Shown here piece after piece: positions 15,386-24,587 of a stretch of DNA of 64,000 nt. Under the pieces are notes generated by a model. It searched no databases. It saw only the letters and a program-made list of their open reading frames with translations, and was not told the origin of the DNA. Positions within the stretch are counted from its first letter, which is position 1, and every line of letters begins with the position of its first letter. Position numbers and translations under genes: made by a program. Origin of the DNA: Allobosea caraganae (lineage in GTDB: Bacteria; Pseudomonadota; Alphaproteobacteria; Rhizobiales; Beijerinckiaceae); the NCBI RefSeq assembly GCF_003351345.1, contig NZ_QQTO01000016.1, forward strand, positions 1-64,000. Direction: 5' to 3'.

Positions 15386-17464
15386 ATGGCTGCACAGTCA
15401 GGCAATGGAGGTTCCACCAACGGCAATAGAGCGTCGGGGCCGCGATGCATCGCGATCGTCGGCCCCTTCCAGAGCGGCAAGACGAGCCTGCTCGAAAGCA
15501 TCATGGAGCGCTGCGGCGCACTCACTCGTGCCGGCTCGGTCAAGACCGGCAACAGCATCGGCGACGCCAGTGCCGAGGCCCGCGCTCATCAGATGAGCAC
15601 GGAGCCGAACGTGGCCACCGTGGACTTCCTCGGCGAGCGCTTCAGCTTCATCGACTGCCCCGGCTCGGTCGAGTTCCTGCACGAGATGCGGCACATCCTG
15701 CCTGCCGTCGATGCCGCGGTCGTGGTCTGCGAGGCGGATGACCGCAAGGCGCCGGCGCTCGAACTCGTGCTGCGCGAACTCGAAGAAGCCGACATCCCGC
15801 GCTTCCTCTTCCTCAACAAGGTCGACACCGCGTCGCGCCGCGTGCGCGAGACGCTCGGCATCCTGCAGCGGGCCTCGCGCACGCCCTTGCTGCTCCGGCA
15901 GATCCCGATCTGGCAGAAGGGCATCGCCGTCGGCTTCATCGACCTCGCGCTGGAGCGGGCCTTCATCTACCGCGAGCATGCGCCGAGCGAGATCGTGCCG
16001 CTCGGCAGCGACGAAGTCGGCCGCGAGAAGGAGGCGCGCTTCTCGATGCTGGAGAAGCTCGCCGACTATGACGACGCCCTCATGGAGGACCTGCTCGGGG
16101 ATATCGAGCCGCCGCGCGACCTCGTCTTCGACGACCTCGCCCGCGAGCTGAGGGAGCGCCATGTCGTGCCGGTGCTGATCGGCGCGGCCGAGCGCGGCAA
16201 TGGCGTCACCCGCCTGCTCAAGGCGCTGCGCCACGAGGCGCCGAGCCTGGCGGAGACGCGCGGGCGCATCGGCGTGGTCGAGGGCGGCGGGCCGTTGGCG
16301 CAGGTGATGAAGACCTGGCATTCCGGCCAGGGCGGCAAGGTCTCGCTCGTCCGAGTGCTGCGCGGCCAGCTGTCGGAAGGGGATATCGTGACCTCGTCCG
16401 GCGGCGTCGAGACGCGCATCGCCGGCGTGCTGGAGCTGAAGGGCGCGGAGCAGAGCCGCAAGCCCTCGGCCGGGGAGGGCGAGGTCGTCGCCCTGGCGCG
16501 GCTGGAGGGCGTGCGCACCGGCGACGCGCTCGCCGCCGGCAAGGCGCGGCCCGGCATCGTCAACTCGGTCGCCCCGCCGGAGCCGGTGCATGCGCTCGGC
16601 ATCGGCGTCCGGGATCGCAAGGACGATGTCCGCCTGACCGCGGCGCTCAACCGCATCGCCGAGGAGGACCCGGCCTTGTCGGTGGCGCACCTACCTGAGT
16701 TCGGCGAGATGCGCCTGTCCGGCCAGGGCGAGATGCATCTGCGCGTGACGATGGAGCGGCTCTCCGGCCGCTATGGCGTCGCGGTGGAGTGCCGTCCGCC
16801 CGAGGTCGGCTATCGCGAGACGATCCGCGGCAAGGCGGGCGCGCGCGGCCGCCATCGCAAGCAGAGCGGTGGCCACGGCCAATATGGCGATGTCGTGCTG
16901 GAGGTGGCGCCGCTGGAGCGCGGCGAGGGCATCCGCTTCGTCGACAAGATCGCCGGCGGCGTCGTGCCGAAGCAGTACATTTCGTCGGTGGAGGCGGGCG
17001 TGCGCGACTTCTGCCAGAACGGCCCGCTCGGTTTCCCCCTGGTCGATCTCGAGGTGACCCTGACCGACGGCTCCTACCACACGGTCGATTCGTCCGACAT
17101 GGCGTTCAGGCAGGCGGCGCGCATCGCGATGGTGGAGGCGATCCCGCAGGCGAAGCCCGTGCTGCTCGAGCCGATCCTGGCGGTCGAGGTGGTGATTCCG
17201 TCGGACGCGATGTCGAAGGCCTCGGCCATCGTCTCGGCCAGGCGCGGCCAGATCCTGGGTTATGACGCGCGGCCGGGCTGGCGCGGCTGGGACCAGATCA
17301 ACGCGCTGATGCCGGAGGCCGAAATGGCCGGGCTGATCGTCGAATTGCGCTCGGCGACGTCGGGCGTCGGCTCGTTCAGCGCGCGCTTCGACCACCTTGC
17401 CGAGCTTGCCGGCAAATCGGCCGACGCCGTGGTGGCGGCGCATGCCCTGGCGCACGGGCGCTAG
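15386..17464 (+). CDS. Elongation factor G-like GTPase, divergent paralog
   Basis: A 692-residue protein with the EF-G domain order: GTPase domain, beta barrel (about 310-390), then domains III to V (from about 400, ending with the IV/V signature around GHGQYGDVVLEV and VPKQYISSVEAG). The GTPase motifs are altered: P-loop GPFQSGKTS instead of GHxDxGKTT, and G3 DCPGSVEF instead of DTPGHVDF, so the catalytic His is Ser. Switch I lacks the RGITI block. G4 NKVD is kept. It belongs with the EF-G-like proteins that accompany a true FusA, which is not in this window. Its ribosomal role is unproven. Confidence 0.82.
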   Translation: MAAQSGNGGSTNGNRASGPRCIAIVGPFQSGKTSLLESIMERCGALTRAGSVKTGNSIGDASAEARAHQMSTEPNVATVDFLGERFSFIDCPGSVEFLHEMRHILPAVDAAVVVCEADDRKAPALELVLRELEEADIPRFLFLNKVDTASRRVRETLGILQRASRTPLLLRQIPIWQKGIAVGFIDLALERAFIYREHAPSEIVPLGSDEVGREKEARFSMLEKLADYDDALMEDLLGDIEPPRDLVFDDLARELRERHVVPVLIGAAERGNGVTRLLKALRHEAPSLAETRGRIGVVEGGGPLAQVMKTWHSGQGGKVSLVRVLRGQLSEGDIVTSSGGVETRIAGVLELKGAEQSRKPSAGEGEVVALARLEGVRTGDALAAGKARPGIVNSVAPPEPVHALGIGVRDRKDDVRLTAALNRIAEEDPALSVAHLPEFGEMRLSGQGEMHLRVTMERLSGRYGVAVECRPPEVGYRETIRGKAGARGRHRKQSGGHGQYGDVVLEVAPLERGEGIRFVDKIAGGVVPKQYISSVEAGVRDFCQNGPLGFPLVDLEVTLTDGSYHTVDSSDMAFRQAARIAMVEAIPQAKPVLLEPILAVEVVIPSDAMSKASAIVSARRGQILGYDARPGWRGWDQINALMPEAEMAGLIVELRSATSGVGSFSARFDHLAELAGKSADAVVAAHALAHGR

Positions 17465-17476
17465 CTCTTTAATTTT

Positions 17477-17522
17477 GCATCGGCTTTTTCCGAAAACCGC
17501 ATGCCACTTTTCGGGCCGATGC
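17477..17522. repeat. Family E palindrome, copy 2
   Basis: GCATCGGCTTTTTCCGAAAA pairs imperfectly with CACTTTTCGGGCCGATGC across an inner ACCGCATGC. It lies 13 bases after the stop of the EF-G-like gene, a likely 3-prime hairpin. It matches the copy at 11275 almost base for base. Confidence 0.82.
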
Positions 17523-17680
17523 TTTTGCCTCTCGACTTGCAGTGCGAACAGTTCATATCTAAACTTTCTCCCTGCCGGAGCGGCGGGCGCTTGCGCCCGC
17601 CGCTTTCGTCTCGCACTGTAACAGTCACAACAAGGCAGCAACGTCCGCAGACAAGGGCGAAATGCCGGCCAAGGGAGGGA

Positions 17681-19399
17681 ATGATGACCGCGACGAGTGC
17701 CGCGCAGGTGAAGCCTGAGATGCGTCCCTGGCTGGCCCATTATCCGCCGGCCGTGCCGCCCGTGATCGACGAGGCCAAGGTCGGCACGCTCGCCGACCTG
17801 ATCCGCAGCGCCTGCGAGACCTATGCGGAGCGCCCTGCCTTCGAGAGCTTCGGCAAGTCGATCACCTTCGCCGAGACCGGCCGCGCCGCGCAGGCCTTCG
17901 CCGCCTGGCTGCAGGGCCGCGGCTTCAAGAAGGGCGACCGCATCGCCCTGATGATGCCGAACATCCTGGCCTATCCGGCGACGATCTTCGGGGCGCTGAT
18001 CGGCGGCTTCACCGTGGTCAACGTCAACCCGCTCTACACCGCCCGCGAATTGACCCACCAGATCAACGATGCCGGCGCGTGCGCGCTGGTGGTGATCGAG
18101 AACTTCGCCCATGTCGTCGAGGAGGCGCTGCCCAACCTCAAGCTCGACGCGATCGTGGTCGCGACCGCCGGCGACCTGATGGGGTTCAAGGGCACGATCG
18201 TCAATTTCGTCGCCCGCAAGATCAAGAAGGTGGTGAAGCCCTACAACCTGCCGGGCTCGGTCGCGCTGAAGAGCATCCTCGCCCAGGCCGCCCCGATGCA
18301 GCCGGTCACCGTGCTGCCGCAGGACGTCGCCTTCCTGCAATATACCGGCGGCACCACCGGCGTCGCCAAGGGCGCGACGCTGACGCATCACAACGTCGCC
18401 TCCAATGTCGAGCAATCGGCGCTCTGGCTGGGATGGGGGCTGGAGCCGCCGCAGGGCCGCAGCGACTACCAGCACGTCATGGTCACGGCGCTGCCGCTCT
18501 ACCATATCTTCGCGCTGACCTGCTGCTGCATGTTCATGCTGCGCATCGGCGCCAAGGGCCTGCTGATCGCCAATCCGCGCGACATCGCCGGCTTCGTCAA
18601 GATCCTGAAGACGAGCCGGATCACGCTCTTCTCCGGCGTCAACACGCTCTACAACGCGCTCGCCAACCATCCCGAGATCGGCTCGGTCGACTTCTCGGAG
18701 CTGCGCTTCGCGGTGGCCGGCGGCATGGCGACGCAAGCCGCCGTCGCCAAGCACTGGAAGGAGGTCACCGGCCGGCCGATCGTCGAGGGCTACGGCCTGT
18801 CGGAGACCTCGCCGGTCGCCTCCGCCAACCGCCCGGATATCGCCGAGTTCACCGGCACGATCGGCTTCCCGCTGCCCTCGACCGATTTCGCCATCCGCGA
18901 CGCCGAGGGCAACGACGTGCCGATGGGCGAGGCCGGCGAGATCTGCATCCGGGGGCCGCAGGTGATGGTCGGCTACTGGCAGCGGCCGGACGAGACCGCC
19001 AAGGTGATGACGGCGGACGGGTTCTTCCGCTCCGGCGATGTCGGCGTGATGCTGCCGGACGGGCAGATCAAGATCGTCGACCGGATGAAGGACATGGTCC
19101 TGGTCTCCGGCTTCAACGTCTATCCCAACGAGGTCGAGGACGTGCTCGCGAGCCATCCCGGCGTGCTCGAGGCGGCGGTGATCGGCCTGCCGGACGAGCA
19201 TTCGGGCGAGGCGGTGACGGCCTTCGTGGTCAAGAAGGACCAGTCGCTCACGGCCGAGGAACTGCGCGCCTTCTGCAAGGAGAACTTGACCGGCTACAAG
19301 GTGCCCAAGCACATCGTCTTCCGCGAGGCCCTGCCGAAGACCAATGTCGGCAAGGTGCTGCGCCGGGCGCTGCGCGAGGAGGCCACGACGAAGCGCTGA
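17681..19399 (+). CDS. fadD: Long-chain fatty-acid-CoA ligase
   Basis: A 572-residue AMP-forming acyl-CoA synthetase that activates fatty acids with ATP and CoA for beta-oxidation or phospholipid use. The AMP-binding P-loop is LQYTGGTTGVAKGATLTH near residue 220. The linker GYGLSETSP and the motif FFRSGDVGVMLPDGQIKIVDRMKDM fit the FadD group, with the C-terminal catalytic Lys in PKTNVGKVLRRALR. Two adjacent ATGs (17681 and 17684) follow GGGAGG. A family E repeat lies upstream and a perfect 17-bp hairpin follows the gene. Confidence 0.92.
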   Translation: MMTATSAAQVKPEMRPWLAHYPPAVPPVIDEAKVGTLADLIRSACETYAERPAFESFGKSITFAETGRAAQAFAAWLQGRGFKKGDRIALMMPNILAYPATIFGALIGGFTVVNVNPLYTARELTHQINDAGACALVVIENFAHVVEEALPNLKLDAIVVATAGDLMGFKGTIVNFVARKIKKVVKPYNLPGSVALKSILAQAAPMQPVTVLPQDVAFLQYTGGTTGVAKGATLTHHNVASNVEQSALWLGWGLEPPQGRSDYQHVMVTALPLYHIFALTCCCMFMLRIGAKGLLIANPRDIAGFVKILKTSRITLFSGVNTLYNALANHPEIGSVDFSELRFAVAGGMATQAAVAKHWKEVTGRPIVEGYGLSETSPVASANRPDIAEFTGTIGFPLPSTDFAIRDAEGNDVPMGEAGEICIRGPQVMVGYWQRPDETAKVMTADGFFRSGDVGVMLPDGQIKIVDRMKDMVLVSGFNVYPNEVEDVLASHPGVLEAAVIGLPDEHSGEAVTAFVVKKDQSLTAEELRAFCKENLTGYKVPKHIVFREALPKTNVGKVLRRALREEATTKR

Positions 19400-19403
19400 C
19401 ATT

Positions 19404-19440
19404 GGGAACCACAGCCCTCGGGACGAGGGCTGTGGTTCCC
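19404..19440. terminator. Perfect 17-bp hairpin after fadD
   Basis: GGGAACCACAGCCCTCG (19404-19420) is exactly complementary to 19424-19440, with a GGA loop. It begins 4 bases after the fadD stop. There is no T run, so it may act as an mRNA 3-prime stabiliser or as a terminator needing a factor. Confidence 0.6.
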
Positions 19441-19512
19441 GCCGGCTGCCGGGTTGCCCGGTTCCATGGCTGCGGCTAGCTTCTGCGGCCAATCCCGGAA
19501 CAAGGTGGCCGT

Positions 19513-20622
19513 TTGCCCCGTCGTCTCATCGAATTGCCGCTGCTGCGCCGCCTCAAGCCCGGCCTCTACGTCCATGACGAGGAGGCGCTCAACGCCGAGC
19601 CCGAGGTCGGCCTGCTCGACCAGCCGATCACGCCGGTCGACGCCTTCTTCATCCGCAACAACGGCGCCCTGCCGGAGATCGACCATTCGCGGGACTGGAC
19701 GCTGACGCTCGACGGCGAGGTTGAGCGTCCCCGCGCCTGGACGGTCGAGGCGCTGCGCGAGCGCTTCGAGACGGTGACCATCGCCGCCGTGCTGGAATGC
19801 GCCGGCAATGGCCGCTCGCTGTTCTCGCCGCCGACCGACGGGCTGCAATGGCGGCTCGGCGCGGTCGGCTGCGCGCGCTGGACCGGCGTGCGGCTCAAGG
19901 ATCTGCTGGAGCATGCCGGCGCGAGGCCGGGCGCGGTCTATACGGCGCATCACAGCCCGGATCGGCTGATCAGGGACGAGACCAGGCCGGCGCTCTCGCG
20001 CGGCTTGCCGATCGCGAAGGCGCTGAGCGAGGAGACGCTCGTCGCCTTCGCCATGAACGGCGAACCACTGCCGCCCCTGCATGGCGGGCCGCTGCGCATC
20101 GTCGCGCCGGGCTTTCCCGGCTCGGCCTGGCAGAAATGGCTGAGCGGCATCACGATCCGCCCGGTCGAGCATGACGGCGAGAAGATGTGCGGCACCGACT
20201 ACCGCATGCCGGTCAGGCCGGTGCTCCCGGGCGAGCCGATCGACAAGAGCCTGTTCGAGGTCATCACCGACATGCCGGTCAAGGCGCTGGTGACGGCGCC
20301 TGTCGAGGGGTTCTCGGTCGAGGTCGGCGGCGCGGTCGAGATTCGCGGCTTCGCCTGGAGCGGGACGGTGCCGGTCGCGGGCGTCAGCCTCTCCAGCGAT
20401 GGTGGCGCGAGTTGGCGCGAGGCTGCGCTGGAGCCGGGCGAGGGGCCTTTCGCCTGGCGCCGTTTCCGCGCGCGCTTCGTTGCCGAACAGGCCGGGCCGG
20501 TGACGATCATCGCCCAGGCCCGCGACGAGGCTGGTAACGTCCAGCCGCTGCACGAGGCGCAGTGGAACCCGCGCGGCTATTGCAACAACCAGGCGCAGCG
20601 GGTGAGGGGCACGGCGCGGTGA
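19513..20622 (+). CDS. Molybdopterin-dependent sulfite oxidase-family enzyme
   Basis: A 369-residue protein. The N-terminal oxidoreductase molybdopterin domain has the Mo-ligating Cys in AVLECAGNGRSLF (near residue 96) and later substrate or cofactor loops such as GFPGSAWQKWLSGI. A C-terminal Mo-cofactor dimerisation domain (about 255-365) has an Ig-like fold. No signal peptide is evident, so it may be cytoplasmic. The only good start is TTG at 19513, with AAGGTGG 5 nt upstream. By family it oxidises sulfite or a related compound; no cytochrome partner gene is adjacent. Confidence 0.85.
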   Translation: MPRRLIELPLLRRLKPGLYVHDEEALNAEPEVGLLDQPITPVDAFFIRNNGALPEIDHSRDWTLTLDGEVERPRAWTVEALRERFETVTIAAVLECAGNGRSLFSPPTDGLQWRLGAVGCARWTGVRLKDLLEHAGARPGAVYTAHHSPDRLIRDETRPALSRGLPIAKALSEETLVAFAMNGEPLPPLHGGPLRIVAPGFPGSAWQKWLSGITIRPVEHDGEKMCGTDYRMPVRPVLPGEPIDKSLFEVITDMPVKALVTAPVEGFSVEVGGAVEIRGFAWSGTVPVAGVSLSSDGGASWREAALEPGEGPFAWRRFRARFVAEQAGPVTIIAQARDEAGNVQPLHEAQWNPRGYCNNQAQRVRGTAR

Positions 20623-20626
20623 TGCG

Positions 20627-21214
20627 CTATTCCGGCGCCCTGATGCTCGCGCGCAGCGCGCGAAACAGCGGCAGGACCTTCTCAATCTCGTCCTTCGTCG
20701 TGACGCAGACGAGGCTGGTGCGGCCCTTCTGCGTATCCAGCAGCGCGCTGTAGATCACGCTCGTGCCCGCGCCTGGCCCGATATTGGCCACGGCCGTGAG
20801 CTCGATGCCGGCATGTCCCTGCTGCCTGAAGATGGTGAAAGGGCTGATCGTACCCATGCGCTCGAATGCAGTCCGCTGACGGGCGAGCCAGTCCGGATCG
20901 GAGAACTGCCTGTCGAGCTCTTCCCGGGTGAAAATCGAGCCCGGCGGGGGCTTGATGAAATAGGCGCCGCAGAGCCTGCCATCGACATTGCCGCTCTTCG
21001 GTTCGCCCGTGGTGCTGTCGATATCGATGATCGCGGCGTAGAGGCGGCGCTCGGCCTCGTCCATGGCATGGGCGCTGGCGGCAAAGGGCGGCGGCGGATC
21101 GATGACGGCGAGCCCGGTCGCGGGGTCGGTGTAGGACTGGGCCTGGCTTGCCGTGGCGCAGAAGGCGAAGGCGATGCTGGCGAAGGCGGTTCTGACGGCT
21201 TTGGTCTGGATCAT
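20627..21214 (-). CDS. Exported hypothetical protein
   Basis: A 195-residue protein with a Sec signal peptide (AFASIAFAFCATASQAQ, cleavage after about residue 26). The mature part is a mixed alpha/beta domain with two Cys (one in GRLCGAYFIKPP, one in SLVCVTTKDE) that could form a disulfide in the periplasm. No family was recognised. The start at 21214 was chosen because it gives the signal peptide; the longer frame is antisense to mtaB. It is convergent with the sulfite-oxidase-like gene, with 4 bases between. Confidence 0.65.
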   Translation of the reverse strand: MIQTKAVRTAFASIAFAFCATASQAQSYTDPATGLAVIDPPPPFAASAHAMDEAERRLYAAIIDIDSTTGEPKSGNVDGRLCGAYFIKPPPGSIFTREELDRQFSDPDWLARQRTAFERMGTISPFTIFRQQGHAGIELTAVANIGPGAGTSVIYSALLDTQKGRTSLVCVTTKDEIEKVLPLFRALRASIRAPE

Positions 21215-21306
21215 GTGCCCCGCATGAGGCCGATCGGGACCGCAACAACAGTACGGTGCGGTTGTGTTTCTGCAACAATGCAGTTGTTGGGGCGGCGCAG
21301 CCCGGC

Positions 21307-22578
21307 TCAGGCCGCCATCAGCGCCTTGTCGTCGCAGGCCATCGCCGTGACCGGCAGGATCGCGCCCGGCGCGATGTCGCGGCTGAAGCGCAGCAGGGTG
21401 AAGTCCTCGGCGCGGCCGGTGTTGCCGCGCTCGGTCAGCACGCTCAGCGGCCGGCCGATGCGGGCCTGTAAATGCCGGGCATGCGCCTGGCGCGCGGCCT
21501 CGCGCAGGCGGGCGGCGCGCTCGCCGACGATCTCGCCCGCAAGCTGCGGCATGCGCGCTGCCGGCGTGCCGGGCCTGGACGAATAGGGGAAGACGTGGAC
21601 GAAGCTCAGACCGCATGCCTCGATGAGCGAGAGCGAGCGGGAGAACATGTCCTCGTCCTCGGTCGGGAAGCCGGCGATGAGGTCGGCGCCGTAGACCATG
21701 TCGGGCCGTAGAGCTTGAATCTCGGCGCAGAAGCGGATCGCGTCCTCGCGGCTGTGCCGGCGCTTCATACGCTTCAGGATGAGGTCGTCGCCGGCTTGGA
21801 GCGAGAGGTGCAGGTGCGGCATCAGCCGCTTCTCGCCCGCGATCAGTTCGCGCAGCTCACCGTCGACCTCGACGGCGTCGATCGAGGAGAGGCGCAGGCG
21901 CGGCAACTCCGGCAGCTCGCGCAGGATCGTATGCACCAGCCGGCCGAGCAGCGGCTGGCCGGGCAGGTCGCGGCCATAGCTGGTCAGGTCGACACCGGTC
22001 AGGACGATCTCGCGGGTGCCGGCCTCGACCAGCCGGCGACATTGGGCAACGACGTCCGCAACTGCGAGCGAGCGCGAATTGCCGCGGCCGAAGGGGATGA
22101 TGCAGAAGGTGCAGCGATGGTCGCAGCCGTTCTGGACCTGGACGAAGCCGCGCGTGTGGGCGGTGAAGCTGGCGGGCGCCAACGTGCCGAGGGCGGTCTC
22201 GCGCATGATGTCGCCGACGGCGAGCTTGTCTTCGGGCAAAGCCGAGGCGACCCGCAGGCTGTTGGAGCCGGCAAGCGTGGCCCATGTCTCAGCCCGCATC
22301 TTCTCGGCATTGCCGAGCACGCGCGCCGTCTGCGGCATCGCGGCGAAGCCGGCGGGCTCGATCTGCGCGGCGCAGCCGGTGACCACGACCGGCCGCCCGG
22401 GCTGCTCGCGTTTCAGGCGGCGGATGGCCTGGCGGGCCTGCCGGGCGGCTTCGGAGGTAACGGCGCAGGTGTTGACGATGGCGAGGTCGCCGAGGCCGGC
22501 GGCCTCGGCCTGGGCCTTGATCGCCTCGCTCTCGACAATGTTGAGGCGGCAGCCGAAGGTGAGAACCTCCAGCGCCAT
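21307..22578 (-). CDS. mtaB: tRNA t6A37 methylthiotransferase MtaB
   Basis: A 423-residue radical-SAM methylthiotransferase that adds a methylthio group to t6A37 of ANN-decoding tRNAs. The N-terminal UPF0004 domain supplies three Cys ligands (FGCRLN, VNTCAV and VTGCAAQ). The radical-SAM cluster motif is CDHRCTFCIIPFGRG near residue 145. A short C-terminal TRAM-like region ends the protein. The ATG at 22578 overlaps the dapF stop by one base (TGATG), so the two are coupled. The usual GCKVNQ at the first Cys is GCRLNI here. Confidence 0.93.
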   Translation of the reverse strand: MALEVLTFGCRLNIVESEAIKAQAEAAGLGDLAIVNTCAVTSEAARQARQAIRRLKREQPGRPVVVTGCAAQIEPAGFAAMPQTARVLGNAEKMRAETWATLAGSNSLRVASALPEDKLAVGDIMRETALGTLAPASFTAHTRGFVQVQNGCDHRCTFCIIPFGRGNSRSLAVADVVAQCRRLVEAGTREIVLTGVDLTSYGRDLPGQPLLGRLVHTILRELPELPRLRLSSIDAVEVDGELRELIAGEKRLMPHLHLSLQAGDDLILKRMKRRHSREDAIRFCAEIQALRPDMVYGADLIAGFPTEDEDMFSRSLSLIEACGLSFVHVFPYSSRPGTPAARMPQLAGEIVGERAARLREAARQAHARHLQARIGRPLSVLTERGNTGRAEDFTLLRFSRDIAPGAILPVTAMACDDKALMAA

Positions 22579-23462
22579 CAGGCGGCGCTCTCGAACAGGG
22601 CGGGCGCCAGCGTGCCCTCCCATTCGAATTCGACCGGGCCAGTCATCAGGACATGGCCGTCGCTCTCGCGCCATTCGATGGTGAGGTCGCCGCCGGGCAG
22701 GCTGACGGTCGCCTTGCGATCCGACAATTCCCGCCGCACGGCGGCCACGAGCGCGGCGCAGGCGCCGGAGCCGCAGGCCTGCGTGATGCCGGCGCCGCGT
22801 TCCCAGACGCGCAGCACGATATGATCGGGCGCCTTCACCGCGGCGAGCTCGATATTGGCGCGGTCGGGGAAGATCGGGTGGTTCTCCAGCAGCGGGCCGA
22901 TCTGCTCGAGGTTGAAGGCATAGGGGTCGTCGACGAAGAAGACCGCGTGGGGGTTGCCCATGTTGACGGCGCAGGGCGTGTGCAGGATCGGATCGTCGAT
23001 CGGGCCGATCTGCAGCTCGAAGCGGCTGGTGTCGTGGAACGGGTCGGCGAGCGGGATCTCGTCCCAGGCGAGCCTGGGCTCGCCCATGTCGACGGTGAAG
23101 ACGATCTCGGAGTTTCTGATGGCCGGCAGCAGCCCGGCCTTGGTCTCCAGCAGCAGCTCGCGCCGGCCGGGCGCGCCGCTTTGCGGATCGGCCATCATCG
23201 CCCAGGCGACGCAGCGCGTGCCGTTGCCGCAGGCGCCGGCCTCGGAGCCGTCGACATTGTAGATGCTGACGAAGGCGTCGGTGCCGGGCGTGCGGGCGTC
23301 GTGCAGGACCATGAGCTGGTCGAAGCGGGCGCGCGGCTCCGAGGCGATGGCGCGGGCCTCCGCTTCGCCGACTTTCAGCTTCGTTCCGCGCAGGTCGAGC
23401 ACGGTGATCTGGTTGCCGAGCCCGTTCATCTTCAGGAACCGGCGATGCGCCAATGCGTTCAT
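22578..23462 (-). CDS. dapF: Diaminopimelate epimerase
   Basis: A 294-residue DapF that converts LL- to meso-diaminopimelate for lysine and peptidoglycan. The two catalytic Cys lie in symmetric motifs, [11 protein letters not shown] near residue 75 and [12 protein letters not shown] near residue 225. The substrate loop [14 protein letters not shown] is also present. The start giving [18 protein letters not shown] was chosen. It is the first gene of a coupled pair with mtaB, an arrangement common in Hyphomicrobiales, where ftsY often follows; here ftsY is absent. Confidence 0.95.
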   Translation of the reverse strand: MNALAHRRFLKMNGLGNQITVLDLRGTKLKVGEAEARAIASEPRARFDQLMVLHDARTPGTDAFVSIYNVDGSEAGACGNGTRCVAWAMMADPQSGAPGRRELLLETKAGLLPAIRNSEIVFTVDMGEPRLAWDEIPLADPFHDTSRFELQIGPIDDPILHTPCAVNMGNPHAVFFVDDPYAFNLEQIGPLLENHPIFPDRANIELAAVKAPDHIVLRVWERGAGITQACGSGACAALVAAVRRELSDRKATVSLPGGDLTIEWRESDGHVLMTGPVEFEWEGTLAPALFESAA

Positions 23463-23602
23463 TCGGTCACACGTCCAACAAAGAGCGGGTATATGGGCGA
23501 GCCGACGCGAAAAAGCCACCCTTCGGACCGTTCCTGAGCGCAGTTGGACATTCTATGCTGCGCCGCGAAGGTGCGAATCAATTTTCTGTCGGAGCCATGG
23601 TG

Positions 23603-24469
23603 ATGCGGCGTTCCAAGCTTGCTTTTGCAGCTCTGGCATTTCTTGGTGGGGCGAGCGCTGTCGTCATGGCGCAGACGCGCGTCGCGCCGCCGATTGCCGT
23701 CGATTCCGCGCCGCTGGCACCCCCTCCGGGCGCGACTCCGGCTCAGGCCCAGCCGGCTCCCGACCCCGTGCCCTCGCCGCAGCCCGTCCAACCCGCGCCC
23801 GCGCCGCAGGCGCCGTTGACGCCGCAGCCGGTGCAGCCCGCGCCGGTGCCGCAAGTGCCGCTGGAACCGCAGCCGGTCCAGCCGCCGCCGGCCTTGCCGG
23901 CCCCGACGCAGCCGCAGCTCCTGCCGGCGCCTCCGGTCGCGCCGCAGCAACAGACCGGCGCGCCCAATGCCAACGCCACCCTTGCCGGCAAGCCGGGCGA
24001 TCCGAGCGATGTCGACGAAGTCCAGCTGATTGCCAAGCCGGCGCTGATGCTGTCGGGCCAATCGAGCTGGGACCAGGGCTTCCAGCGCCTGTCGGAGAGC
24101 ATGAAGACCCTGCGCCAGGAGGCGGCGAAGGCGGGGCTGGCGGTTGCCGGCCGGCCGCTGACGCTGTTCGTCGAGACCGACGATAACGGCTTCCGCTTCG
24201 AGGCGATGCTGCCGGTCGAGCGCGCGCCGGATGCGGCCACGCCGCTCGGCAACGGCGTCAAGGCGGGAGCGACGCCGGCCGGGCAGGCGCTGCGCTTCGT
24301 CCACACCGCGCCCTATGACGACATCGACTCGACCTATGAGACGATCACCGCCTATCTCGAAGCCAAGAGCATCGTGGTGAAGGACGCCTTCCTCGAGGAG
24401 TATGTCAGCGATCTCAACGATCCGCTCGACCCGAACCTCGAGATCAACGTCTACGTGCAGCCGAAATAG
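23603..24469 (+). CDS. Exported proline-rich protein with GyrI-like domain
   Basis: A 288-residue protein. It has a signal peptide (FAALAFLGGASAVVMAQ), then about 90 residues of Pro/Gln/Ala-rich linker with a tandem repeat of about 15 residues (units beginning PQPVQPAP), then a C-terminal domain resembling the GyrI/AraC effector-binding fold (LRFVHTAPYDDIDSTYETIT and LEEYVSDLNDPLDPNLEINVYVQPK). GyrI-like domains usually bind small molecules in the cytoplasm, so an exported copy is notable. The start at 23603 has a GGAG at 8 nt; an ATG at 23597 is an alternative. Confidence 0.75.
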   Translation: MRRSKLAFAALAFLGGASAVVMAQTRVAPPIAVDSAPLAPPPGATPAQAQPAPDPVPSPQPVQPAPAPQAPLTPQPVQPAPVPQVPLEPQPVQPPPALPAPTQPQLLPAPPVAPQQQTGAPNANATLAGKPGDPSDVDEVQLIAKPALMLSGQSSWDQGFQRLSESMKTLRQEAAKAGLAVAGRPLTLFVETDDNGFRFEAMLPVERAPDAATPLGNGVKAGATPAGQALRFVHTAPYDDIDSTYETITAYLEAKSIVVKDAFLEEYVSDLNDPLDPNLEINVYVQPK

Positions 24470-24483
24470 GGCGAGCCTCTTTC

Positions 24484-24566
24484 CGTCATTGCGCACGTAG
24501 CGAAGCAATCCAGGGCGGCCGCGCTCTATGTCCCCCTGGATTGCTTCGCTACGCTCGCAATGACGG
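24484..24566. repeat. Family C palindrome, copy 1
   Basis: CCGTCATTGCGCACGTAGCG at the left pairs with CGCTACGCTCGCAATGACGG at the right; inside, GAAGCAATCCAGGG pairs with CCCTGGATTGCTTC. It lies between convergent genes. It recurs at 40668 and 60944, and as a decayed form near 27625. Confidence 0.88.
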
Positions 24567-24587
24567 CGTTGCGTCGGGAGCCAGCCT

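Noticed and set aside
16691..19492. A 933-codon minus-strand open frame opposite the EF-G-like gene and fadD
   Set aside because: It runs across two well-supported genes and an intergenic repeat and has no recognisable domain.
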